Shown in pieces: positions 36,293-44,511 of a stretch of 64,000 nt of DNA; position 1 is the first letter of the stretch, and each line of letters begins with the position of its first letter. The position numbers and the translations under genes are program-made. A model generated the notes under the pieces. It did not search any database, had not been told where the DNA came from, and was given only the letters and a program-made list of their open reading frames with translations. The DNA is from Noviluteimonas gilva (GTDB lineage Bacteria; Pseudomonadota; Gammaproteobacteria; Xanthomonadales; Xanthomonadaceae), in the NCBI RefSeq assembly GCF_009740395.1, contig NZ_WOXT01000001.1, positions 1,236,464 through 1,300,463 of the forward strand. The letters run 5' to 3'.

Positions 36293-37543
36293 ATGTTCCC
36301 TCGCGACGCCCGCATCGAAGGTTTCGACCCCGAACTCGCCGCTGCCATCGCCGGCGAGAACCGCCGCCAGGAAGACCACGTCGAGCTGATCGCGTCGGAA
36401 AACTACGCCAGCCCGCGCGTGATGGAAGCGCAGGGCAGCCAGCTGACCAACAAGTACGCCGAAGGCTATCCGGGCAAGCGTTACTACGGCGGCTGCGAAT
36501 ACGTCGACGTCGCCGAACGGCTGGCGATCGAACGTTGCAAGCAGCTGTTCGGTGCCGACTACGCGAACGTGCAGCCGCATTCGGGCTCGCAGGCCAACCA
36601 GGCCGTGTATCTCGCGTTGCTGAATCCGGGCGACACGATCCTCGGCATGTCGCTCGCGCACGGCGGCCACCTCACGCACGGCGCGAAGGTGAACATCAGC
36701 GGCAAGTTGTTCAACGCCGTGCAGTACGGCGTGAACGACAAGGGCCTGATCGATTACGCCGAAGTCGAACGCCTCGCACTCGAACACAAGCCGAAGATGA
36801 TCGTCGCCGGCTTCAGCGCGTACTCGCAGATCATCGACTGGGCGAAGTTCCGCGCGATCGCCGACAAGGTGGGCGCGTACCTGTTCGTCGACATGGCGCA
36901 CGTCGCCGGCCTCGTGGCCGCGGGTGTTTACCCGAACCCCGTGCCGCACGCGCACGTGGTCACCTCCACCACGCACAAGACGCTGCGCGGCCCGCGCGGC
37001 GGCATCATCGTGGCGAAGGCCAACGAAGACCTCGAAAAGAAACTGCAGTCGATCGTGTTCCCCGGCATCCAGGGCGGCCCGCTGATGCACGTGATCGCGG
37101 CGAAGGCCGTGGCGTTCAAGGAAGCGCTGGAGCCGGAGTTCAAGACTTACCAGCAGCAGGTCGTGAAGAACGCGCAGGCGATGGCGAAGACCATCATCAA
37201 GCGCGGCTACAAGATCGTCTCCGGCGGCACCGAGAACCACCTGATGCTCGTCGACATGATCGGCAAGGGCATCACCGGCAAGGACGCGGAAGCCGCGCTC
37301 GGCAAGGCGCACATCACCGTGAACAAGAACGCGGTGCCGAACGATCCGGAAAAGCCGTTCGTGACCTCGGGCCTGCGCCTGGGCACGCCGGCGGTGACGA
37401 CACGCGGCTACAACGAAGCCGAGTGCATCGCGCTGGCCAATTGGATCTGCGATGTGATAGACGCGCCGAACGATGCCGCTGTGTTCAAGCGCGTTCGGGA
37501 AGAAGTTACGAAGCAGTGCAAGGCGTTTCCGGTTTACGGCTGA
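36293..37543 (+). CDS. glyA: Serine hydroxymethyltransferase
   Basis: The 416-residue PLP enzyme interconverts serine and glycine and feeds one-carbon units to tetrahydrofolate. The PLP lysine is Lys229 in [53 protein letters not shown] and [11 protein letters not shown] are all diagnostic. Length is typical. A TAAACT -10 candidate sits at 36255-36260. In related bacteria nrdR follows directly; here a repeat-bracketed small gene lies between. No glycine riboswitch is visible upstream. Confidence 0.98.
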   Translation: MFPRDARIEGFDPELAAAIAGENRRQEDHVELIASENYASPRVMEAQGSQLTNKYAEGYPGKRYYGGCEYVDVAERLAIERCKQLFGADYANVQPHSGSQANQAVYLALLNPGDTILGMSLAHGGHLTHGAKVNISGKLFNAVQYGVNDKGLIDYAEVERLALEHKPKMIVAGFSAYSQIIDWAKFRAIADKVGAYLFVDMAHVAGLVAAGVYPNPVPHAHVVTSTTHKTLRGPRGGIIVAKANEDLEKKLQSIVFPGIQGGPLMHVIAAKAVAFKEALEPEFKTYQQQVVKNAQAMAKTIIKRGYKIVSGGTENHLMLVDMIGKGITGKDAEAALGKAHITVNKNAVPNDPEKPFVTSGLRLGTPAVTTRGYNEAECIALANWICDVIDAPNDAAVFKRVREEVTKQCKAFPVYG

Positions 37544-37547
37544 ATGC

Positions 37548-37582
37548 AGGGAACAGGGAATAGGGAATAGGGAATAGGGAAT
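37548..37582 (+). repeat. Tandem heptamer repeat (AGGGAAC/T), five units
   Basis: Five head-to-tail units of seven bases: AGGGAAC at 37548-37554, then AGGGAAT at 37555, 37562, 37569 and 37576. The array begins four bases after the glyA stop. A related array in the opposite orientation lies at 37990-38020, so the two bracket the four-helix-bundle gene. Confidence 0.9.
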
Positions 37583-37625
37583 AGTTGATACGAGGGAGCT
37601 TGAGGGCTTCGCCCAAGGAGGGGCG

Positions 37626-38033
37626 ATGGATTTCAGGGATTTGCGAGTTTGGGATGAAGCGATGGAGTTGGCCGAACAGGTGTATGCGGTGACGAGCACT
37701 TTTCCCAACGAAGAGCGGTTCGGGCTGACTGCGCAACTGCGCAGGTCCGCCGTTTCCGTGCCGTCGTGCATCGCCGAAGGCAATGGACGAGACGGGGTGC
37801 GGGACTATTTGCGCTTCCTGTCGATGGCGCGCGGATCCCTCTCTGAACTCCACACCCAGGTGATGTTGTCGACGCGACTGGGCTTCATCGCGCTGACTGC
37901 CGCGGCGCAGCTGGAGCATCAGATCCTGAAGGTCGGCAAGCTTCTCCAAACCCTGAGAAAGTCGCTTCGCGCAAAGTTGCCGCGCAACACCCATTCCCCA
38001 TTCCCCATTCCCCATTCCCCAAAGACGCCCTGA
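37626..38033 (+). CDS. Four helix bundle protein (23S rRNA intervening-sequence protein family)
   Basis: A 135-residue helical protein. [45 protein letters not shown] and [15 protein letters not shown] are the hallmarks of the family found in 23S rRNA intervening sequences and related in fold to the Avd protein of diversity-generating retroelements. Members form pentameric bundles and may bind nucleic acid; function is unknown. It has a strong site AAGGAG (37615-37620) five bases before the ATG. The last residues ([11 protein letters not shown]) are simply the translated downstream repeat. Its codons look less GC-rich than those of glyA and nrdR. The stop overlaps the nrdR start. Confidence 0.88.
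   Translation: MDFRDLRVWDEAMELAEQVYAVTSTFPNEERFGLTAQLRRSAVSVPSCIAEGNGRDGVRDYLRFLSMARGSLSELHTQVMLSTRLGFIALTAAAQLEHQILKVGKLLQTLRKSLRAKLPRNTHSPFPIPHSPKTP
37990..38020 (-). repeat. Tandem heptamer repeat, inverted copy (CCCATTC on plus), four units
   Basis: Four CCCATTC units start at 37990, 37997, 38004 and 38011 and end in CCC. On the minus strand this reads GGGAATG, differing by one base from the AGGGAAT unit upstream of the gene. The array forms the 3' end of the four-helix-bundle coding sequence. Confidence 0.9.
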
Positions 38034-38551
38034 TGCACTGCCCCTTCTGCCAGCACGTCGACACCCGCGTCATCGATTCGCGCGTGTCCGAAGACGGCGC
38101 CACCATCCGGCGGCGCCGTGAGTGCGAAGCATGCGGGGAACGGTTTTCGACGCTGGAAACGATCGAACTGAAGTTGCCCCTGATCATCAAGGGCGATGGC
38201 CGGCGCGAAGCCTTCGATGCGCGCAAATTGCGCCTCGGGTTCGATCGCGCGCTGCAGAAGCGGCCCGTGTCGGAAGAACAGATCGAAGCCTCGGTGCGCG
38301 CGGTCGTGCATCAACTGCGCATGACGACCGAGCGCGAGCTCGCGTCGCGTCGCGTCGGTGAATTCGTGATGGCCGAATTGCGCAAGCTCGACCACGTCGG
38401 TTACGTGCGCTTCGCGTCGGTGTATCGCTCCTTCGAGGACGTGGCCGATTTCCGCGAGGAACTCGATCGCCTCGAACGCGAGTTGCCGCCGGGCGAAGGC
38501 CAGCTGCCCTTGCTCGAGGGCGAGCCGACCGAGAAGGCGCGGCGCCGGTGA
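38033..38551 (+). CDS. nrdR: Transcriptional repressor NrdR
   Basis: A 172-residue regulator that represses ribonucleotide reductase genes when dATP is bound. The zinc ribbon uses Cys3, Cys6, Cys31 and Cys34 (MHCPFC and ECEACG) and contains [18 protein letters not shown]; the ATP-cone domain spans about 49-139. The C-terminus ([17 protein letters not shown]) is a short extension. The start overlaps the preceding stop as TGATG (38031-38035). nrdR upstream of ribD is a conserved proteobacterial order. Confidence 0.97.
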   Translation: MHCPFCQHVDTRVIDSRVSEDGATIRRRRECEACGERFSTLETIELKLPLIIKGDGRREAFDARKLRLGFDRALQKRPVSEEQIEASVRAVVHQLRMTTERELASRRVGEFVMAELRKLDHVGYVRFASVYRSFEDVADFREELDRLERELPPGEGQLPLLEGEPTEKARRR

Positions 38552-38964
38552 ACGGGCTGCGCGCCCTGCTCATCGCTGCGGCGCTGGCCTGGGCGCCGAT
38601 TTCCAGCGCGCAGGATGCAACGCAGCATGCCGCGCCTGCGACGGAAAGATCGATCGCCGGCGATTACCATCTCGAAAGTGTGATGGAGACCGGTTCGGGC
38701 CTGCGCTTGAAGGACGACGGCACGTTCGAATGGTTCTTCACCTACGGCGCGCTCGATCTCGCCGCACGCGGCAAGTGGTCGCGCGCGGGCGACGGCATCG
38801 ATCTCGTCGTCGGGGAAATGGGCTATCCGCCGCAATTCCCCGAAACAAAATTCGACCGCATGCACCTGCGCAGCGACGACGGCGAACTCGTGCCGGCGTG
38901 GCCGTGGGACATGGATGATTTCCGCAAGAACGAGGAACGCGGCGTTTACGTGCGCGAAGAATGA
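38548..38964 (+). CDS. Exported hypothetical protein
   Basis: The 138-residue product begins at a GTG overlapping the nrdR stop (38548-38551). An N-terminal signal peptide ([17 protein letters not shown], cleavage near residue 22) is followed by [10 protein letters not shown] and [26 protein letters not shown], a strand pattern like small lipocalin-type or 'G-x-F-x-W' beta-barrel proteins. I do not recognise the family. There is no lipobox. It is placed between nrdR and ribD with overlaps on both sides, so it is translated as part of the same operon. It may be envelope-located. Confidence 0.7.
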   Translation: MNGLRALLIAAALAWAPISSAQDATQHAAPATERSIAGDYHLESVMETGSGLRLKDDGTFEWFFTYGALDLAARGKWSRAGDGIDLVVGEMGYPPQFPETKFDRMHLRSDDGELVPAWPWDMDDFRKNEERGVYVREE

Positions 38965-40076
38965 TGTCGCAACCCCAGCAGGCGTATACCGCCACCGACC
39001 ACGCGATGATGGCGCGCGCGCTGCGACTGGCGCAGAAGGGCGCGTATACGACCAAGCCCAATCCGATGGTCGGCTGCGTGATCGCGCAGGGCGACGAAGT
39101 CGTCGGCACCGGTTGGCATGAGCGCAAGGGCGGGCCGCACGCGGAAGTCTTCGCGCTGCAGGCGGCCGGCGAACGTGCGCGCGGCGCGACGGCCTACGTC
39201 ACGCTCGAACCGTGTTCGCATGTCGGCAGCACCGGCCCGTGCGCCGATGCGCTGATCAGTGCGGGCGTCACGCGCGTGGTAGGCGCGGTGCGCGATCCGT
39301 TCCCGGAAGTCGATGGCAGTGGTTTCGAGAAGCTGCGCGCCGCCGGCATCCAGGTCGATGTCGGCTTGATGGAAGCGCAGGCGCGCCAGCTCAACAAGGG
39401 GTTTTTCTCGCGCATCGAGCGCGGCCGTCCGTGGGTGCGGGTGAAACTCGCGACGAGCCTCGACGGCCGCAGTGCGCTGGCTTCGGGCGATTCGAAGTGG
39501 ATCAGCGGCGAAGCGGCACGACGCGACGTGCAGAAGTGGCGCGCCCGCGCCGGCGCGATCCTCACCGGCGCGGGCACCGTGCTGATGGACGATCCGCATC
39601 TCACCGTGCGCCTGGGCGACGACACGCCGTTCGTGCCGCCGTTGCGCGTGGTGCTCGATCCCGGCCTGGCGACCGTGCAACGCGGCCACGTCCGCGAAGG
39701 CGGCGCCCCCACGCTCTACATCCACGCGACCGATGCGCGCATGCCGCGGGGTGTCGAAGCCGATCACGTCGCGGTGCCGGTCGAAGCAGGTCGCATGGAT
39801 CTTGGCGCCGTGCTCAAGTTGCTCGCGCAGCGGCAGATCAACGAGGTGCAGGTCGAAGCGGGCGCCACGCTCGCCGGCGCGTTCCTCACCTCCGGCCTCG
39901 TCGACGAACTGCTGCTGTATGTCGCGCCGGTGATGCTGGGCGAACGCGCGCGGCCGCTGTTCGACAACCTGCACATCGACGAGATGACGGAACGACTCAA
40001 CATGCATGTCGCCGAAACGCGCCGCATCGGCGAGGACGTCCGCGTGTTCGTGCATCCGGGGCCCGCACCGAAATGA
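38961..40076 (+). CDS. ribD: Bifunctional riboflavin deaminase/reductase RibD
   Basis: A 371-residue two-domain enzyme for the second and third riboflavin steps. The N-terminal deaminase has the zinc site His60-Ala-Glu62 and PCSH with Cys85 and Cys94; TTKPNPMVGCVI is the family signature. The C-terminal NADPH reductase domain (about 155-365) contains RVKLATSLDGRSAL and NEVQVEAGATLAGAFL. The start overlaps the preceding gene (ATGATG at 38961). A SAM-dependent methyltransferase gene is inserted between it and ribE. Confidence 0.97.
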   Translation: MMSQPQQAYTATDHAMMARALRLAQKGAYTTKPNPMVGCVIAQGDEVVGTGWHERKGGPHAEVFALQAAGERARGATAYVTLEPCSHVGSTGPCADALISAGVTRVVGAVRDPFPEVDGSGFEKLRAAGIQVDVGLMEAQARQLNKGFFSRIERGRPWVRVKLATSLDGRSALASGDSKWISGEAARRDVQKWRARAGAILTGAGTVLMDDPHLTVRLGDDTPFVPPLRVVLDPGLATVQRGHVREGGAPTLYIHATDARMPRGVEADHVAVPVEAGRMDLGAVLKLLAQRQINEVQVEAGATLAGAFLTSGLVDELLLYVAPVMLGERARPLFDNLHIDEMTERLNMHVAETRRIGEDVRVFVHPGPAPK

Positions 40077-40843
40077 ACGACGGCCTCCAGGAACCCGCTT
40101 TCCACGACCATTTTTCCGCCGTCGCCGCGCAGTACGCGCAGGCACGGCCGGAATATCCGGCCGAGCTGTTCGGCTGGATCGAATCGATCGTGCTCGTGCA
40201 TGGCCTCGCGTGGGAACCCGGCTGCGGAAGCGGGCAGGCGACGCGCGATCTCGCGCCGGTGTTCGACCGCATCCTCGCCACCGATCCGAGCGCCGCGCAG
40301 ATCGCGCAGGCGCACGGGCCGTCGAACGTCACCTTCCGCGTCGAGCCCGGTGAAGCGACGACGCTCGGCGATGGCACCGCCGACGCGATTTGCGTTGCGC
40401 AGGCGCTGCATTGGTTCGACCAGCCGCGCTTCTTCGCCGAATGCGCACGCGTGCTCAAGCCCGGTGGCGTGCTGCTCGCGTGGGGTTATCAAAACCTGAT
40501 CGCACCCGATGGCATGGAAGCGGTGCTGAAGCAATTTTCCGACGTGATCGAGCCGTACTGGCCGCCCGAGCGGGAGATGATCGACGACGCGTATCGCGAC
40601 TTCGCGTTCCCGTTCGATTGGATCGAGACGCCGGTGTTCGAGTTACGCGCGGAGTGGAACCTGGCGCGCATGCTGGGTTACTTCTCGAGTTATTCGGCGA
40701 CCAAGCGTTACATCGATGCGCACGGCACCGATCCCGTCGCCGCGCATGCACCCGCGATCGCGAAGGCATGGGGCGATCCCGAGCAAACCCGCCTGCTGCG
40801 CTGGCCGATGTTCGTGCACGCGCGCAGGAAGTTGGAGGACTGA
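40073..40843 (+). CDS. Class I SAM-dependent methyltransferase
   Basis: The 256-residue soluble methyltransferase is of the Methyltransf_11/trans-aconitate-like type. Motif I is WEPGCGSGQATRDL (residues of about 47-60), the acidic motif II is ILATDPSAAQIAQA, and motif post-I is ALHWFDQPRFFAECARVLKPGG. Its opening (FSAVAAQYAQARPEYPAELF) is typical of this subfamily. It lies within the rib operon, coupled to ribD (ATGA) and ribE (TGATG). The target is unknown. The gene may be a passenger in the operon. Confidence 0.88.
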   Translation: MNDGLQEPAFHDHFSAVAAQYAQARPEYPAELFGWIESIVLVHGLAWEPGCGSGQATRDLAPVFDRILATDPSAAQIAQAHGPSNVTFRVEPGEATTLGDGTADAICVAQALHWFDQPRFFAECARVLKPGGVLLAWGYQNLIAPDGMEAVLKQFSDVIEPYWPPEREMIDDAYRDFAFPFDWIETPVFELRAEWNLARMLGYFSSYSATKRYIDAHGTDPVAAHAPAIAKAWGDPEQTRLLRWPMFVHARRKLED

Positions 40844-41448
40844 TGTTCACCGGATTGATCGCCGGCGTGGGCCGGCTGGCGTCGCGCGAAATGCGCGGCG
40901 GCGACGCGCGCTTGCGCATCGACGTCGGCACCTTGCCGTGGGGCAAGGGCGCTGATGTGCGCATGGGCGAAAGCATTTCCGTCAACGGCACGTGCCTGAC
41001 GGTGGTGGCGTTCGACGATGCGGGTTTCGAAGCCGATGCGTCGAACGAAACGCTCGCGCTGACGACGCTCGGTGACCTGGCCGTCGGACGCGCGTTGAAC
41101 CTCGAGCGCGCGATGTTGCCGACCGATCGCCTCGGCGGACATCTCGTGAGCGGACATGTCGATGGCGTGGGGACGGTCGCGCACACGTGGGACGACGGAC
41201 GCGCGCAACGTTGGGTGTTCGCGGTGCCGGCGTCGCTGCGCCGCTACATCGCGGCGAAGGGTTCGATCTGCGTCGATGGCGTGAGCCTCACGGTCAACGC
41301 GGTCGACGATTCGGGATTCGAAGTCGCGCTGGTGCCGCACACGATCGCGCACACGGCCTTCGGCGAAACCAAGCAGGGCGACGCGGTGAACCTGGAAGTG
41401 GACATGCTCGCGCGTTACGTCGAGCGCCTGATCAATGAACGTGCTTGA
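40843..41448 (+). CDS. ribE: Riboflavin synthase alpha chain
   Basis: A 201-residue enzyme with two similar lumazine-binding halves; it dismutates two lumazines to riboflavin. The first half has MFTGLIAGVGRL and SISVNGTCLTVV, the second has HLVSGHVDGVGTV and SICVDGVSLTVN, with the C-terminal trimerisation helix (NLEVDMLARYVERL). The start overlaps the methyltransferase stop (TGATG) and has GGAG upstream. Called ribE or ribC depending on species. Confidence 0.97.
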   Translation: MFTGLIAGVGRLASREMRGGDARLRIDVGTLPWGKGADVRMGESISVNGTCLTVVAFDDAGFEADASNETLALTTLGDLAVGRALNLERAMLPTDRLGGHLVSGHVDGVGTVAHTWDDGRAQRWVFAVPASLRRYIAAKGSICVDGVSLTVNAVDDSGFEVALVPHTIAHTAFGETKQGDAVNLEVDMLARYVERLINERA

Positions 41449-41470
41449 TGAGAGCCGGAGACACACACGC

Positions 41471-42577
41471 ATGAGCTTCGCCACCATCCCCGAATTGCTG
41501 GACGAACTGCGCGCCGGCCGCATGGTCGTCATCGTCGACGACGAAGATCGAGAGAACGAAGGCGACCTGATCATGGCCGCCGAAGTCGTGCGGCCCGGCG
41601 ACATCAACTTCATGGTCACGCATGCGCGCGGCCTGGTGTGCCTGTCGCTCACGCGCGAGCGCTGCCGCCAACTCGGCCTGCCGCCGATGGTGCGCGACAA
41701 CACCTCGCCGCACGGCACCAACTTCACCGTGTCGATCGAAGCGGCCGAAGGCGTCACGACCGGCATCTCCGCGTACGACCGCGCCCACACCATCCGCACC
41801 GCGGTGAAGCCCGACGCGACGTCCGAAGATCTCTCGCAGCCCGGCCACATCTTCCCGCTGCAGGCGCAGCCCGGCGGCGTGCTCAGCCGCGCGGGGCACA
41901 CCGAGGCCGCGAGCGACCTCGCGCAGCTCGCAGGCTTCGAACCGGCCGGCGTGCTGGTGGAAATCCTCAACCCCGACGGCAGCATGGCGCGCCGCCCGGA
42001 GCTGGAAGTGTTCGCGCGCGAGCATGGGTTGAAGATCGGCTCGATTGAAGACCTCATCCGTTATCGCCTCGCCACCGAACACACGGTCGAGCGCGTCGAC
42101 AAGCGCGAGATCGACACCGAGCATGGCCCCTTCACGCTCCACACCTATCGCGACCGCGTCAGCCGCGCGCTGCATTTCGGGCTGTTGCGCGGTGAAGCGG
42201 ACGCACGCGTGCCTTCGCTCGTGCGCGTGCATGCCCTCAATCCGCTGGCCGACGCCGTGCATTGGCGCCGCCCGGATTTCGGCCCCGCGGTGGGCGACGT
42301 GCTCAAGGCCATCGCCGCCGAAGGCCGCGGCGCACTCGTCCTGTTGGGCGAGGCGCAGGACGCCGAGGCCGTGCTGGCCCGCATCCGCGAGCAGCCGGCC
42401 GCGCCGCAGGACCGCGCGGGCGCGTTGGCCGAATGGCGCCGGACCGGCGCGGGCTCGCAGATCCTGGCCGACCTGGGCCTGGGCAAGCTCCGCGTGCTGG
42501 GCACGCCGCGCAAGCAGGTGGGCCTGGCGGGCTTCGGCCTGGAGGTCGTGGCGCATGTCGAATGGCCCGCGCGCTAA
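41471..42577 (+). CDS. ribB: 3,4-dihydroxy-2-butanone 4-phosphate synthase with degenerate GTP cyclohydrolase II domain (RibBX)
   Basis: A 368-residue protein. Residues 1-200 are a complete RibB domain with [27 protein letters not shown] and GHIFPL. Residues of about 200-368 align with RibA but lack the zinc cysteines and GDxFGSxRCDCG motif; the region reads [36 protein letters not shown] is retained. This is the RibBX form described in many proteobacteria, in which only the RibB activity remains, so a separate ribA should exist elsewhere. The ATG 41471 has GGAG upstream; ATG 41435 would overlap ribE. Confidence 0.93.
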   Translation: MSFATIPELLDELRAGRMVVIVDDEDRENEGDLIMAAEVVRPGDINFMVTHARGLVCLSLTRERCRQLGLPPMVRDNTSPHGTNFTVSIEAAEGVTTGISAYDRAHTIRTAVKPDATSEDLSQPGHIFPLQAQPGGVLSRAGHTEAASDLAQLAGFEPAGVLVEILNPDGSMARRPELEVFAREHGLKIGSIEDLIRYRLATEHTVERVDKREIDTEHGPFTLHTYRDRVSRALHFGLLRGEADARVPSLVRVHALNPLADAVHWRRPDFGPAVGDVLKAIAAEGRGALVLLGEAQDAEAVLARIREQPAAPQDRAGALAEWRRTGAGSQILADLGLGKLRVLGTPRKQVGLAGFGLEVVAHVEWPAR

Positions 42578-42614
42578 ACTGCGCGCCCCCCGCGTCCCCG
42601 CGACCGAGCATTCC

Positions 42615-43082
42615 ATGAAGTTCATCGAAGGCGACATGCGCGCCGCGCCCGGCGCCCGCTTCGCCATCATTGCCGCCCGCTGGAACCCGCGCGTCACCGA
42701 CGCGCTGGTCGAAGGCGCGCGCAAGGCCTTCCTGGACAACGGCGTCGCCGCCGAGGCGCTCGACTTCGTTCGCGTGCCCGGCGCATGGGAATTGCCGCTT
42801 GCCGCTGCGCAGCTTGGCGCTGCCGGCAAGCATGTCGCGATCGTCGCGCTGGGTTGCGTCGTGCGCGGCGACACGCGGCATTACGAGCACGTCGCGGATC
42901 GTTGCGCGGACGGCCTGATGCGCGTGTCGATCGACTATCGCGTGCCCGTGCTCAACGGCGTGCTCGCGGCCGAACGATTCGAAGACGCCGAAGCGCGCGC
43001 CGGCGGCAGCCACGGCAACAAGGGCGAAGAAGCGGCGCTGGCCGCCATCGAAATGCACAACCTGCTGGAGAAGCTGCCTTGA
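42615..43082 (+). CDS. ribH: 6,7-dimethyl-8-ribityllumazine synthase
   Basis: This 155-residue lumazine synthase joins the RibB product to the pyrimidine. [21 protein letters not shown] opens the domain, [10 protein letters not shown] follows, and the catalytic His89 sits in [10 protein letters not shown] where most enzymes read T-x-[18 protein letters not shown] closes the active site. It ends with the nusB start overlapping. A possible -10 (TAAACT) lies at 42575-42580, so it may have its own promoter besides the rib operon. Confidence 0.97.
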   Translation: MKFIEGDMRAAPGARFAIIAARWNPRVTDALVEGARKAFLDNGVAAEALDFVRVPGAWELPLAAAQLGAAGKHVAIVALGCVVRGDTRHYEHVADRCADGLMRVSIDYRVPVLNGVLAAERFEDAEARAGGSHGNKGEEAALAAIEMHNLLEKLP

Positions 43083-43534
43083 ACCGACGCCGCGACGGCA
43101 TCGACCCGGTCCACCGTTCGCGCGCGCGACGCCGCGCGCTGCAGGCGCTCTACGCCTGGCAGATGACGGGCGGCAGCGCGGAACAGATCGTCGCGCAGTT
43201 CGCGCACGAGCAGGCGCACGAGATCGCGGACCTCGTCTACTTCGAGGACATCGTGTTCGGCGTGATCAAGCATCTGACGGATATCGACACGGCGTTGCAG
43301 CCTTTCCTGGATCGCACCGTCGAGGAAGTCGATCCCATCGAGCGCGCCGCGTTGCGCATCGCCGCGTATGAACTGCGCCATCGCATCGACGTGCCGTATC
43401 GCGTCGTGATCAACGAAGCGATCGATACCACCAAGCGCTTCGGTTCCGAGCACGGCCATACGTTCGTCAACGGCGTGCTCGACCACGCAGCCGCCGCGTG
43501 GCGCACGGCGGAGTTCGACGCCAAGCGCAAGTGA
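43079..43534 (+). CDS. nusB: Transcription antitermination factor NusB
   Basis: A 151-residue all-helical RNA-binding protein for rRNA antitermination. [17 protein letters not shown] at the start, [11 protein letters not shown] in the middle and [29 protein letters not shown] near the end are the family motifs. The likely start is TTG 43079, overlapping the ribH stop; no ATG or GTG lies nearby in frame. The rib-nusB-thiL order is conserved in proteobacteria. A rare start codon may keep its level low relative to ribH. Confidence 0.95.
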   Translation: MNRRRDGIDPVHRSRARRRALQALYAWQMTGGSAEQIVAQFAHEQAHEIADLVYFEDIVFGVIKHLTDIDTALQPFLDRTVEEVDPIERAALRIAAYELRHRIDVPYRVVINEAIDTTKRFGSEHGHTFVNGVLDHAAAAWRTAEFDAKRK

Positions 43535-44496
43535 GCGCGAACGAGTTCGAACTGATCGAGGCCATCCGCCGCCGCGCGACGACGACGCGCGCGGACGTGC
43601 TCCTCGGCATCGGCGACGACGCCGCGCTGCTCCAGGTGCCCACCGGCCACGCGCTGGTCGTGGCGACCGACACGCTCAACGCGGGCGTGCATTTCCCCGT
43701 CGAAACGCCGCCCGCCGACATCGGTTGGAAGGCGCTCGCGGTGAATCTTTCCGATCTCGCCGCGATGGGCGCCGCGCCTGCGTGGTGCACCTTGTCGTTG
43801 TCGCTTCCCGAAGCGGATGCGACGTGGGTCGATGCGTTCCTCGAAGGGTTCATGCGCCTGGCGGTGTTGCACGACGTCGCACTCGTCGGTGGCGATACGA
43901 CGCGCGGGCCGTTGTCGATCAGCGTGACGGTGCATGGCATCGTCGATCCGGCGCGCGCGCTGCGTCGCGCCGCGGCACGCGAAGACGACGATGTCTGGGT
44001 GAGCGGCACGCTCGGCGACGCCGCGGCGGCGCTCGAGCAATGGCGCGCAGGCGCGTTGATCGATCCGACCTTGCGCGAGCGGCTCGATCGACCGACGCCG
44101 CGCGTTGCGCTGGGGCGTGCGCTGGGCGGCATCGCGCGCGCGTGCATCGATGTGTCCGATGGCTTGCTCGCGGATTTGGGGCATGTGTGCGTTGCCAGCG
44201 GCGTCGGCGCGGAAATCCAGATCGATGCGTTGCCTGCGTCGGACGCGTTGCGCGCGGAATTCGGCGGCGATGCGCGCCGGCACCTGCAGGCGGCGGGTGG
44301 CGATGATTACGAGTTGTGCTTCACCGCGTCGGTCGCGGCGCGCGAGGCCATCGAGACGGCGGCGCGGAATGTCGATGTCATGGCGACGCGCGTCGGACGC
44401 ATCACGGCGCGCGGGCCAGGGCCGGTGGCGGTGTTCGATGCGGACGGTGCGCCGTGGTTGCCCGGGTCGATGGGGTGGCGGCACTTCGCGGATTGA
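43531..44496 (+). CDS. thiL: Thiamine-monophosphate kinase
   Basis: The 321-residue PurM-like ATP-dependent kinase phosphorylates thiamine phosphate to thiamine pyrophosphate. EFELIEAIRR opens the protein, GIGDDAALL, ATDTLNAGVHF, VNLSDLAAMGA and GGDTTRGPLSI carry the metal and ATP sites, and CIDVSDGLLADLGH is in the C-terminal domain. Start is GTG 43531, overlapping the nusB stop (GTGA). Last gene of the operon. A convergent SGNH hydrolase gene ends 15 bases away. Confidence 0.96.
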   Translation: MSANEFELIEAIRRRATTTRADVLLGIGDDAALLQVPTGHALVVATDTLNAGVHFPVETPPADIGWKALAVNLSDLAAMGAAPAWCTLSLSLPEADATWVDAFLEGFMRLAVLHDVALVGGDTTRGPLSISVTVHGIVDPARALRRAAAREDDDVWVSGTLGDAAAALEQWRAGALIDPTLRERLDRPTPRVALGRALGGIARACIDVSDGLLADLGHVCVASGVGAEIQIDALPASDALRAEFGGDARRHLQAAGGDDYELCFTASVAAREAIETAARNVDVMATRVGRITARGPGPVAVFDADGAPWLPGSMGWRHFAD

Positions 44497-44511
44497 TTGC
44501 GGTAACCCGGA

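Noticed and set aside
37548-38020. A CRISPR-like array from the heptamer repeats
   Set aside because: The units are seven bases with no spacers and there are no cas genes.
37544-38033. A diversity-generating retroelement based on the Avd-like four-helix protein
   Set aside because: There is no reverse transcriptase, template repeat or variable repeat nearby. The short heptamers are not a TR/VR pair.
42578-42614. An FMN riboswitch in the rib operon
   Set aside because: The gaps before ribD, ribE, ribB and ribH are at most 37 bases or absent, and none contains the conserved riboswitch segments.
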